Shown here one piece after another: positions 54,031-64,000 of a stretch of DNA of 64,000 nucleotides (position 1 is the first letter of the stretch; the number at the start of each line of letters is the position of its first letter). The translations under genes and the position numbers were made by a program. This DNA is from Rhododendron vialii (taxonomy: Eukaryota > Streptophyta > Magnoliopsida > Ericales > Ericaceae). The stretch spans positions 22,814,001 to 22,878,000 of the forward strand of contig NC_080569.1 of NCBI RefSeq assembly GCF_030253575.1. Reading direction: 5' to 3'. Below the pieces are notes generated by a model, which saw nothing but the letters and a program-made list of their open reading frames with translations, was not told the origin of the DNA and searched no databases.

Positions 54031-56274
54031 TAACATTTTCATATTCTGTTCTATGCCCCCATTCTCTTCTCCCTCTTTTTGTGGGGAAATTAGTGGTAGT
54101 GGTGGTTGGTATTTAGATAAATATAGGTATGTTTATTTCTTTATTTATCTGTTTATATATAGATATGTATGTATATTTTAGAAGATGCATCAGGATGAAA
54201 TGAAAGGAGTGGTGGCGGTTTTAGGACAGTATCTTGGCTTTGCTTAAAGTTTAAAGCATTGACATCTCTCTTTTTTTTATTATATCTGTTTTATACAACT
54301 TTATAGACATGCTTTAGTCCAAGTTGACGGAGCTAATTATTTCTATGATTGTATCTATGGATAAAGAGAGGGTGTGATCATTCTCTCATGTGTACCCGGG
54401 GAAACATCGTGAATCATTTTCATTTTGCAATTGTTCACCTTTACCATCTTTGACTTATTATATATACACACACGCAGAGCGCTTCCGGAGACATTTATAA
54501 AAATATCTAAAAAAAACATCTCAAAATCTCAATCTTATAGTTTCCGATAAAATTTTTATGATCTGAACAGTTCAATGTGTACAGAATGTGAATTTAAGGG
54601 TGTCATTTCACATGAGAGGGTCATCATTTTAGTTAAAATGCATACCTCTCCATTTCTCCCATTTTTCGATTGAATTTTGATGATCCGAACCGCTCAATGT
54701 GATCAGAGGAATTGAAAAAGTAAAAAAAATTGATCGATACTCATAATTTTTTAAAAAGACAAAAAAGAAGAAGTCAAAAAGCGTATTTTTTACTCTTTAT
54801 TTTCATTCAAAAAATTATGAGTTTCAATCATAATTGAAACTCATAATTTTTAACTTTTCCGACTCCTCTTTTGTTGAGACGAATCAATAATTTACAAAAG
54901 TTTAACGCAAAACAAACAAAATGCAAATTAAAAAATTTGAATAAAGTAAAATAAAATAAAAAAAGGTCACTTAACTTCTTTAGCCAAAACAAGCCTAATT
55001 GTTCTTGGTAGTGTATTAATTACTAACTTACTAATTTTTTTGCTTTCTAATTAAATTCTGGTCGGCAGAAGTCAAAATGATGCATGCATAGAGAGAAATT
55101 TTTTCCTACCATTCTTGTAGTTTCACTGGAGTTTTAATGTTCTAACAGAAAAACTTATAAATCAGCTCAATACGAGATTTAACAACTTTTTTATTTTGCC
55201 TCTTTTGAATTTCTCTCCAACTTTAATGCGCCTGGGAAATTGTCAAACACTTTTCTTATGATTTGATTTTATACTGCTGCGGCAGGACTCCAATTGGCCT
55301 ATAAATAACTTTGAAAAGAGTTGGTTTCCCATTTTCTCTTTTGATAGCATAGGAATTAGCTTCTTTCCCTTTCTATTTTCTCTTTTTCTTTTTTGGTTGA
55401 CAAACCTAGAGCCCCATCTCTTTGGCAGGGAATTTAGTTTGTTTCATTTATGGAGTTGAGGCAATAAGAACCGGGGAGGGAGAAATCTGTAAAGGCATCG
55501 CAGCCACGCTGCGTCCGTGTGGCCCAACAAGTATCGATCGATGTTGCAAGTCTCTGTATCATGAAAGAACCCGGGGTAAAAACTCAACATGAGTTCGGCC
55601 CTTCACAGTTGGTGAAATTACATCAAATTTTGTGAGTCTCATATGTATTGTGACGCAACGTTGCTATGTTTCTTGGATCTAAAGTTGTTTCAACTTTTAC
55701 AATCGCGCTCTTGCTCGTGCAGTACTTTTATTATGTGACAAACATAATAACACTGATATGAGGGTAAATACTTTTCTGCAGCGATTGGAATTCCAGAAAA
55801 TTCCAAAACTGTCCAAAGAATTCCTAAAAGAGATCCTCGTGAAGAATTCCACGATCCATTCCCCAGTTAGGATAACTCCAATGACATAATCCATTTGAAC
55901 TAGTGGGAAGATTTTTTTTTTCTAATCATATTATTTTAAAAGGTTATAATTAATTTTTATTTCTAGAGTTCTCATAATTAATATATCAGGGCTTTACGTG
56001 GCATTTTATAGAGGCTAACACATAATATTTTTTCAAAAAAAATTGAGCTCCTTTTATAGAATTTGACTTTTTATAAATTAAAAATATGGTTAAAAAATTA
56101 AGCGCTCATATTTTCAATCCGTTTGAGCCGGGTTGAAAATCTTATTTTTTTGATCATTTTATTCTAAAAGGTCATAATTAATTTTTGTCTCTACAACTCT
56201 CATAATCAAATATTTGCTTTACAGGGTCCCAAACAAAAAGTAGATACTTAATTATGAAAGCTCTAAAGATAAAA
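54031..56274. other. AT-rich intergenic DNA with decayed MITE halves
   Basis: The interval has one arm of the MITE family seen at 44743-45094 (54720-54980, shared GTTGAGACGAATCAATAATT and AACAAACAAAATGCAAATT). A second AT-rich stretch at 55910-56270 repeats GGTCATAATTAATTTT and TCTAGAG words. No gene found. Confidence 0.45.
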
Positions 56275-56741
56275 TTAATTTGACGTACCTGTCACCCAAG
56301 AAAAAAATATAAGCTTGCACATCATGCTCATCTCTAACTCGCATTGCATAAAATTAAAAAATTCATTTACCAGAGAAGGAGATGTGGACTCAAAAATACT
56401 ATCATCTACGTAAATTTGAACTACAAGTAAATGCTTTCCCTTATGCTGGACATACAACGTTTTATTGACACTCAATCAAACAAAGTCTTTACTTGAACAA
56501 AAAAATGGTCAACCTCTCATACCATGCTCGGGGAGCTTGTTTTAACGCATAGAGTGCTTTGTTTAAACAATACACGTGGTCAATTTTGTGTGGATAATAT
56601 GAAACAACTACATAATATGGATAGATTCTAGCCTAGCTACAGGAGCGAATGTTTCATCAAAATCAATTCCCTCAACCTGCGTATATCCTTGAGCTACAAG
56701 ACGTGCTTTATTTCTAACTACAATACCTTGTTTGTTAGATT

Positions 56742-56764
56742 TTGTGTGTGTGTGTGTGTGTGTG
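56742..56764. repeat. GT/CA microsatellite inside the copia RT region
   Basis: A (GT)n run followed by TGCGGGGGGG. On the element's sense strand it encodes a Thr-His run within the RT frame (HTHTHTHK), showing decay after insertion. Confidence 0.85.
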
Positions 56765-56871
56765 TTGCGGGGGGGCGTGTGGTTGGGGAGGAGGGGTCTT
56801 AGGAACTAATTCCCCAACATTATTGCACTCCAACTGATGTAACTCTTCTTGCATTGCATCAAACCAACATT

Positions 56872-56964
56872 CATCAATTAAGGCTTCCTTAATATTTTTT
56901 GGCTCAACTAAAGAAACCATCAATTAAGGCTTCCTTAATATTTTTTTGCTCAACTAAAGAAACA
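56872..56964. repeat. 46-bp tandem duplication inside the copia RT region
   Basis: CATCAATTAAGGCTTCCTTA starts at 56872 and again at 56918. The copies differ by one indel (TTTTTTGGC versus TTTTTTTGC). As 46 is not a multiple of 3, it breaks the frame. Confidence 0.9.
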
Positions 56965-59373
56965 TAACAAACATACGATATCTCATCCCTAAGCTGCCTG
57001 CGAATTTTCATTGGGTCCACAACATTTTCGATTACCTGAGTTGTGGGATGATTGAGCTTTACTCAAGCTGATGGGTTCAATGGTAGTATCTCGTCATGAA
57101 TTTCACAATCCTGCTCATCATCTTTTTGCTCTTCTTTTGGAATATCTGCATCTAGATTATCGTCGCTTGAATTTGACTCTTCCACGTCACCTGTGTCCTG
57201 ATCACTCAAAATCTCATACATATCGGTAGAGATAATGTCTGTTTCATTTAATGGACTTTCATCAACTACAACATTTACGGACTCCATGAAACTGCGAGTA
57301 CGATTATTATAGACTCTAGATGCTCTATTATCTGTGGAATAGCCTAGGAAAATTCTTCTAGAATCGAACTCACCTAAATGCTCCATCTCTCATGATAAAG
57401 CATTTGCTGACAAGTTTTAAAGTACTTAACATTTGGTATTTTACCTTTCCATAGCTCATAGGGTGTTCATAGTACCAGGTCTAAGACACGATTGATCACA
57501 TAACAAGGAGCCGTCTGCCCAAAACCTACAACAATTTTCCTAGCATGTAGCATAACTCGCGCCATTTCTTGTATAACACAAATTTTCCTCTCAACCACAT
57601 CATAATGTTGTGGAGTTTTAGGAGCTGAAAACTCATGCCGAATACCGAGTTCATCACAAAAGTTGGCATATTCTGAATTTTCAAACTATTTTCCATGATT
57701 TGAACAAATACGAGTAATACCAACCGATTTTCATTCCTTTCTCATTCTGAATATGTTTAACATGAACTTTAAACATAGATATAGTCTCGGATTTTTCACA
57801 AAGAAACCTTACCCTAGTAAAGCGAGAAAAATCATCTACAACAAAAATATATATTTTTTACCTACAATGCTTTCCACTCTAAAAGGGCCCATCAAATCTA
57901 TGTGAAGAAGTTCAAGAGGCCTCTTAGTAGAGCTATCCCAATGGACTTTTTGTGAGTTGCCTTGATTTGCTTACGAGTTGGCAAGGACCACAAACATGAT
58001 TTTTCGATTTGCTGAATATCGGCACACCTCTAATCAATTCACATTTAGTCAATATAGATAAATCCTTATAATTAATGTGACCAAGACGTTGGTGCCAAAG
58101 TTTAGTGTCGCTTAACTTAATAGAGTGACACGTTATCTCACTAGTAGGGAGTATGCCATAACTATTATCATTAGTACGAGTACCATGCATGACACTATTT
58201 CCTTCTTAATCCAAAATATAACAGTCAATTTTAGAAAATCGAACTTCATGATGAGAATCACACATTTGGCTTATACTAAGTAAATTAGCTTTTAATCCGT
58301 CCACTTATAGAACATTTTCAAGGCAAGTTATCCTAGGAGCTCGTATGGTCCCTCTACCTACAACTTTTGAAGTGTTCCCATCACCAAAAGTCATTATACC
58401 TCCGTTATAATTTTCAAAACTAACGAACACAGACTTGTCTCCAGACATATGACAAGAACAACCATTGTCAAGATACCACATATGGGAATTACGAGCTTTA
58501 AAAGTAGTGTGAACAAAAATAAAGCACAAATCTCTTTTTCTAACCCAAATCTGTCTAGTTCGAATTTTACCAAAATTCTTTTGATTTTCAAAGATTTTGA
58601 CTTTAAGCTCTTGACCTTTTTGTACTTAAAAAGACTGGGCATAATATTTCCTATACTGCCATCCTTGGTTGTATCTTTATAGTGTCAAAAACCTTAGGGT
58701 AGCCATGCAATTGAAAACATTTTGGTTTAATGTGACCTTTAATCTGACAAAAGTGACAAATGGAGTGAATTTAGCAAAACTGCCATTTCTAATATTATGA
58801 GCCTTTCCAATCACATTTTTAGCCGTATCTATACTACGGAGTTTCGGCATTACCTTCTTTGATTCCAACTCATTCAGTTGGTTTACCTCCGACTGTTTTT
58901 GAGGACAAAGTTTCATATAATCCAAGCCTTGTTTTGTCACTTGCCGGTCTTTGTCTGCTCAGAATATTATCCAATGTCCTTGACCGTGTATTCAAATGCT
59001 CAAATAGAATATTAGCATTATCAATCTCAACATTTAACAAATTTATTTACCGTCCGAGGCAGTGTTTAACTCAATCAAGACCCAATTCTTTTCTTGCAAA
59101 CTCTCAACTTCCTTACTCGGCTGCTCTTTCTCACTAGTGACATTGCTCAACAACCCTTTCAATTCTACCACTTGTTTCTTAACTGTCGCTAATTCCACAT
59201 TAGACTTATTATAATTTTCAGCCAACTTTAAGTTAGTCTCATTAATCTTCATACTCTCCGTATACAAAATATCATAGGAATCTTTTAACTCATCAAAACT
59301 TAAGACTTCTTCACTTTCCTCGTTATCACTAAAGTTTGACTACAAAGAAGCTCCAAACGCCATAAAATTTGTA

Positions 59374-59588
59374 CTCCCTCCGTCCTAAATTGTTTGTTCG
59401 GTCCGCAAAACAATAACTTAAAAATAATGAAAAATTTTCAAGAAAAAAATCAAACTTTTTTCACAAATTAAAAATACTCATTGATATCTAGCAAGCTGTT
59501 GAAAAACTTTTGAATTTTTCTTGCAAAAACTGTATTATTTTTAACACTCCGTTTTGCGAACCGGACAAACATTTTGGGACAGAGTGAG
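59374..59588. mobile_element. Stowaway/mariner-type MITE (215 bp) in the copia gag region
   Basis: The left end CTCCCTCCGTCCTAAATTGT and the inverted right end CTCACTCTGTCCCAAAATGT continue as inverted repeats for about 40 bp (TTGTTCGGTCCGCAAAACGG with TTGTCCGGTTCGCAAAACGG). TA precedes the left end (59372-59373); the right flank is CA, probably a mutated TA. It interrupts the copia gag and is therefore younger. Confidence 0.75.
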
Positions 59589-60698
59589 CATTATCTACTT
59601 GTTCTTCCTCAGAGTTATCAGACTCACTATCGTCATCCCAGATTATATTGCCTTGAAGTTAGTCTTTTTCTTCAACTTATTAATGCATTCATGTGCAACA
59701 TGACCATAACCATGACACTCATAACATTTAGGACCTGCAAGAGGACCTTCTATCCCTTTCTTTTCTTTACAACTCAAAAACTACTTTTTCCTTTGTTTCC
59801 GAATTTCTTATTCCCATCACTACCAGCCACATTCTTCTTAAGAACTTTTTGAATTTTTTGGTAAATAAAGCCATTGCCTCAAGATCACATTCACCGTCAC
59901 AATCTAAATCCCTAGACTCGCTTTGGGAGCTTGAAAAAGCGATCAGCTTAGCCGAAGGTTCAATTTTAGATTTTTGAAACTCAAGTTGTGACACATCAGC
60001 TTCATGCTTCACAAGTTTGGAGGAGGCCTACCGCTTCTTCAACAGATTTTCATTGAGTTTACGTTTACCCTTAAGCATAGTGACCTTCATCTTAAACCGT
60101 TCAGGCAAGGATCTCAATATTTTCTTAATTACCATAAAAGGAGGAGTAGGCTCACCGAGGGTTTCACAACTATTGATAATAGCAATCAATTTTGAGTAAA
60201 ATCGGTTAAACGTATCATCCTCTTGCATTTTGATTATCTCAAATTCAGTAGTTAGTCTTTTTAACTTAAATTGTTTAACAACATCCATTCCCACATGACA
60301 AGTTACTAAAATATTCCACGCTTCTTCTGCAATCTCGCAATTAGCAATCTTACAATGCTCATTAACATCAACACCACTAAATAATATATCTAAGGCACGA
60401 TTATTAGCCTACAAAGCCACCTTTTCCGTGGTAGATAGTTCAGAAGTAAGCTTGGGGACCTTTTTTTCCTCTACTGTTTTCATGGGAAGGCTATACCCCC
60501 TGATGCAAGAATTCCAAACCTCCTCATTCACAGACCTCGTAATAGCCTCAATTCTAGATTTTCAATAATCAAAATTTTCACTATCCAAGATAGGTGTGTA
60601 ACTAGACGGATGATTCATGTTGGTGTTCAGATTCATTATTGCTAAGGAGATGCTCTAGGAAGAAATCCTAAAAAAATGAGCAACCCACTCTGATACCA

Positions 60699-62240
60699 CT
60701 TATCGGACTGCTTTTCTACAATCTTTCCTAAAACTAATTGGTGTTAGGGAGAGCTTCAATTAAGTCTTTTTATGACATTCGACATCGCACCCGCAAGTTT
60801 GCTTTTAGAGTAATCGTAGGGAGTGGCATCTTGTAACCAAATCCACGAGGGCACTTCAGGCCCAACACTTTTAAATTGGAGCAACATATATTTTAGACCC
60901 ATAAAACGTAATCGATCTAACAAGATTTTGACAAATTTTGTCCTCGGTAGCTAGTAGCCCTCTACTGTTAATCACTTTTTCATTGACAAGTACTCATCTA
61001 CTAGGAGCTACAATCTGTGGCCAGTAGTCTCGTTAACCTACTAGGAACACTATTTTTCCGTTTTCGTAATTTGAAATGTACACTTTCAGAGTTCTTATTA
61101 TTTAGTGATCAAAATTCTTACATCTCCAAGGAATCACTATCTCACTTTCAAATTTCTGTTAGTCAAAACACCTATTAACTTTCATTTGTTTATCATTATT
61201 TTTCCTTCACATAACTAGTAGTTTAAACCCCTACCAACTTACATGTGTTTTTCTCGTGTGGTCAGTAGTCATAAACTATTAGGAAGTAAGAACCACTTCT
61301 TTATTTCTATCTCATAAAGCAAACATGGTATGTATACTTTTAACCGAAGCAACACGCAAATTTCTTGATCTATAAAGATGATCCAATTCTTTCAAGCAGG
61401 GCGACATTAATTTGAGGAAACAAGTACACTTCGGATCTAATACGTAAATTTTGATCTATATCAACCCGACGTAACATCGAATCCACTTCCAAAACTAATT
61501 AAGGCAGTAATTATTTCTCACTACTTGACTTATTAGATGAAAAGGGCTTTTCTTTTGAATCAGCGTGACATATATGTGAGACCCATCAAAGATACGTGGT
61601 CCAACAAAATTTTGGCAAATTCCATCATGGGTAGTGTCACGGAGCTGTTTTTCGCCTAGAAATTTTGCCGGTGATGGCACCAAGTTTGCCAGCAACTTGG
61701 TCTCAACCAATTAGTGTTTACTCACACACTCCGTTTATGTTTGAACATCTAGAACACACCCAAGAGCTACAGGAACTGTCCCAACCTTTATTAAGCACCA
61801 ACTTACAAAGGAAACACTCAAGAATCTAGACAGAACATCCCTCTGCCTTAGGCTACGAAAATGCCTTGCCTAAATAGGCTATACAATCCAAAACGTGACC
61901 ACCAAGTACATGAGATCATGGGGCAAACCCATGATCTTGTAGTTGACACCCCCTACTACCCTAGGGCTGTGCTAGCTTAGCCAGAATCAGCCAGCACACT
62001 GGATTTTGAATCCACCTGGAACTGCCCGTAACTGCCTCTGCCTTCTCTGCCTTGGACACTTGTCCACGGCTTCAACAACGTGCAGAATTACTGAGTCACC
62101 GACAACTGCCAACAACTGCTCGTTTCTGCCCGGGACACCTGTCCATTGCTACCAACAACATATGCAGAAATCTGTAACCGTCGTTAACTGTTTTGCCTGA
62201 TCCAACTCACGCCTACCATGCCAATTTCGTGATCTAACCC
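60699..62240. repeat. Presumed LTR and related repeat sequence right of the copia element
   Basis: Text immediately right of the PBS should be the element's 5' LTR, but I could not define its other end. Blocks recur: AAACTAATT, AGACCCAT.AAA, AACAA.ATTTT.ACAAATT at 60740-60955 and again at 61490-61640; and TAGCCCTCTACT to GGTTTTCCG-like text at 60950-61140 and 63377-63560. The sequence is a mixture of repeat copies and no gene is supportable. Confidence 0.35.
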
Positions 62241-63300
62241 CAGCTCCAAGTACTTGGCCGTTTTGCTGATTGCATTGTCCCACAAGCCTGCTTCCCGTTT
62301 AGCATCCATGCCTCGATATCATCGGGCCCGTTAGTAGCGGTGAGCGAGAGCGGGTTGGGGGTTTGAAGAAAAACAAATATGAAGCTTCGTTCCTCAGCAA
62401 AGTGTTCACTTCTTTTTTGCCAGGTTTCATTCAATTTGTTGTGGATGATGGAAAAACCAACAAGCTACGGCTTCAAAGCAACCCTTTTTATTAAAAGAAA
62501 AGGAGAAAGGGCTTCTTCTTTTTTATAGAGAGAGGGGTTTAGTAAGGGGGGCGGAGCTTGAAGAGTGAAGGTCAGTCTCAAAAGAGTAAGGGGAAGGCCT
62601 TACGTCTATTACTCTTATTACTCTATTCCGGACCTTAGGAAGGAATGCCGGACAGGGGGATCCCTCCAGAGCTAGAAGGGAGCTAGCAAGGAAAGGAAGA
62701 GAAGGAAGCTAGCAGGAGCCAGAATCAGAATCAGACCTGTAAGCCAGACTAGTTTACGAAGGCAATCCAATCTGTTGAGACTATGGCGCCGATCTACTGG
62801 TGCCCCCGCCTCCACTTCTCCCGCTCATGGCCATAGGTATGTACCCAGACGGGATAAACGTGTTGCTACTTTTGCTTATGCTTATGGGTAAGAAAGTGGT
62901 GCTTTGAACGAATCGTCTTAGCTGCTACACTAGGAAGAGTCTATTGCTCTTTAAGGCCAAATAGAAAAGACTGAATTAGTGAAGTATGGCATCAGTCAAG
63001 GAACTGATTGACCTAACTAAGTAGGCGAGTGTGGGATTTGAGGAAGAGAAGGGAATGAAGCCAATCTTTCCTAATTATATTAAATAGAAAAAGCTCTTTG
63101 TGTAAAAATAGGAAAGGAACTTGTACAGTCATGCCAGCTCCGAACAAGGTTCCTGGTCTTTCAAAGCTAGAAGTTAAAGCGGGCATTCATACTTGGATTC
63201 TTATTGGAATCCTTCACATGCATCACGACAGCCACTTGCCTAAGGGACTAGTGCCGACACCATCGGGTCACCTTGTAAAGACATGACTGCCTCACGCCTT
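62240..63300. other. Segment with organellar (mitochondrial-like) texture
   Basis: The base composition and word use change sharply. GGAAAGGAAGAGAAGGAAGC, CCGGACAGGGGGATCCC, GAAAGGGCTTCTTC and ATGGCGCCGATCTACTGG replace the AT-rich nuclear style. Purine-rich, even-GC text with words such as AGCTAGCAAGGAAAGG resembles plant mitochondrial intergenic DNA. I cannot identify an organellar gene in it. A nuclear insertion of mitochondrial DNA (NUMT) is the most likely explanation, but only an alignment can prove it. Confidence 0.4.
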
Positions 63301-64000
63301 CGTTTCTACTGATTGGCTACGGTGCAAGGTGCCACTGCTAGCCAAGCTTAGCACGCATTGGAAATCAAGGTGCTAACAGGTAGCTATTAGCCCTCTACTA
63401 CGAAATCACTTATTTAGGAACAAGTAGCTCTACACTAGGAGCAACATGTTGTGGCCAGTAATCTCGTTAACCTGCTAAGAACCATTGGTTTTCCGATTTC
63501 ATAATCTGAAATCCTAACTTTCAGAATTCTTATCATTTGCTGATTAGTAGACCTTACACCCACTAAGAGTCACTGTTTTCCTTTCACATGAATAGCAGGG
63601 TAGTTTTGAAATCACATTTACGGGAGCTTTTAAGGGCATACCCATTTTTCCTTTTCACAACCCCAAAAGGTTTTGTATTACAATTCTCTTCCCCCTAATA
63701 CCAAATCTTTTAGTCTATGTTTGGTTCAATGGTATCAATGTTTGAACGAAATGGAATGCAATGAATGGGAACCCGAAAAAATGGAATGGAATAAGGTTCG
63801 AATGATGATTCGTTTTTCTACGTTTGGTTGTTCATAGGAATGGGGATGAAATATATTTGCTATTTTTTGTAGTGAAATAACTATGATAGTTATATAAGCA
63901 ATGAAATTAAGAAAAGAGGATATGTTAGATGTCATTTCTAAGTGCAAAATTTATGTCTCGGTTACAAAATCCCACAGCATACAACATTAACGCCCAATGG
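63300..64000. other. Repeat-derived DNA at the right edge
   Basis: 63377-63560 is a diverged copy of 60950-61140. 63710-63860 carries a GGAATGGAATG-type word repeat (GAATGCAATGAATGGG, GGAATGGAATAAGG). No gene, and the window ends in it. Confidence 0.45.

Larger units (their letters stand above)
56275..60698 (-). mobile_element. Degenerate copia retrotransposon (gag-pol remnants)
   Basis: On the - strand the order is PBS 60698-60688 (TGGTATCAGAG, complementary to the 3' end of plant initiator tRNA-Met), gag from ATG 60636 (MNLNTNMNHPSS..), UBN2-type gag block (FNRFYSKLIAIINSCETLG), a CCHC zinc knuckle (59726-59685), protease (WYLDNGCSCHMSGD, about 58490-58450), a GAG-pre-integrase block (LWHQRLGHINYKDLSIL, about 58100), integrase region and RT (YVDD about 56410). 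It carries stops, frameshifts, a nested MITE (59374-59588), a 46-bp tandem repeat (56873-56964) and a GT microsatellite (56742-56764). The 3' part (RNase H, 3' LTR) is missing left of 56275. It is an inactive host-genome relic. Confidence 0.8.

Noticed and set aside
57063-58642. Separate host genes in the copia pol region
   Set aside because: All frames are fragments of one retrotransposon polyprotein broken by stops and shifts.
62006-62434. Short frames in the 62 kb segment
   Set aside because: No recognisable product on either strand; the segment is better explained as inserted non-coding DNA.

Overview
This is a nuclear segment of a flowering-plant genome, almost certainly a eudicot. The evidence is spliced genes with plant introns, a plant tRNA-Trp, a chromosome-encoded plant receptor-like cytoplasmic kinase, a PPR protein, AT-rich intergenic DNA and many plant transposon families. 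I cannot name the species. Nothing prokaryotic (operon, CRISPR array, phage) is present.

Genes. There are five protein-coding genes and one tRNA. (1) A Derlin-2-type ER-associated degradation protein, + strand, 19845-24277, 6 exons, 244 aa. (2) A TOM1/THH1-family seven-transmembrane protein, - strand, 33622-25703, 11 exons, 287 aa; one intron uses a GC donor. (3) A PPR336-like mitochondrial PPR protein, - strand, 44341-43148, one exon, 397 aa, with a truncated tandem pseudocopy at 42365-41918. (4) A PBS1-like RLCK-VII kinase, + strand, 47634-50497, 5 exons, 371 aa. (5) A small plant-specific protein with a poly-Ser tract, - strand, 52167-51796, 123 aa. The tRNA-Trp(CCA) is at 44610-44539 (-), about 200 bp upstream of the PPR gene. 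These look like independent housekeeping and signalling genes, not a pathway cluster.

Layout. 1-19 kb is transposon-dominated: a copia-like LTR, two nested solo LTRs with perfect 5-bp target duplications, a plant mariner with a dead transposase, a foldback element, short-hairpin repeats, a 1.9 kb element carrying paired GTATCGATAC palindromes, and a coiled-coil ORF duplicated by a 388-bp tandem repeat. 19.6-33.9 kb holds Derlin and the TOM1-like gene, whose introns carry LINE and SINE remnants. 34-41 kb is a transposon pile: an element with a 10-11 bp target duplication and a Mutator-like element with about 235-bp inverted repeats and a 9-bp target duplication. 41-52 kb is the gene-rich part. 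52-64 kb holds a 702-bp nonautonomous Helitron, SINEs, a degenerate copia retrotransposon on the - strand with gag, zinc knuckle, protease, integrase and RT remnants, and a stretch near 62.4-63.3 kb whose texture suggests organellar, possibly mitochondrial, DNA.

No new multi-gene system was found. The observations I rate highest are the palindrome pairs set two helical turns apart, the nested solo LTR pair, the family of short hairpins that share a 9-nt loop, and the recent 388-bp duplication.
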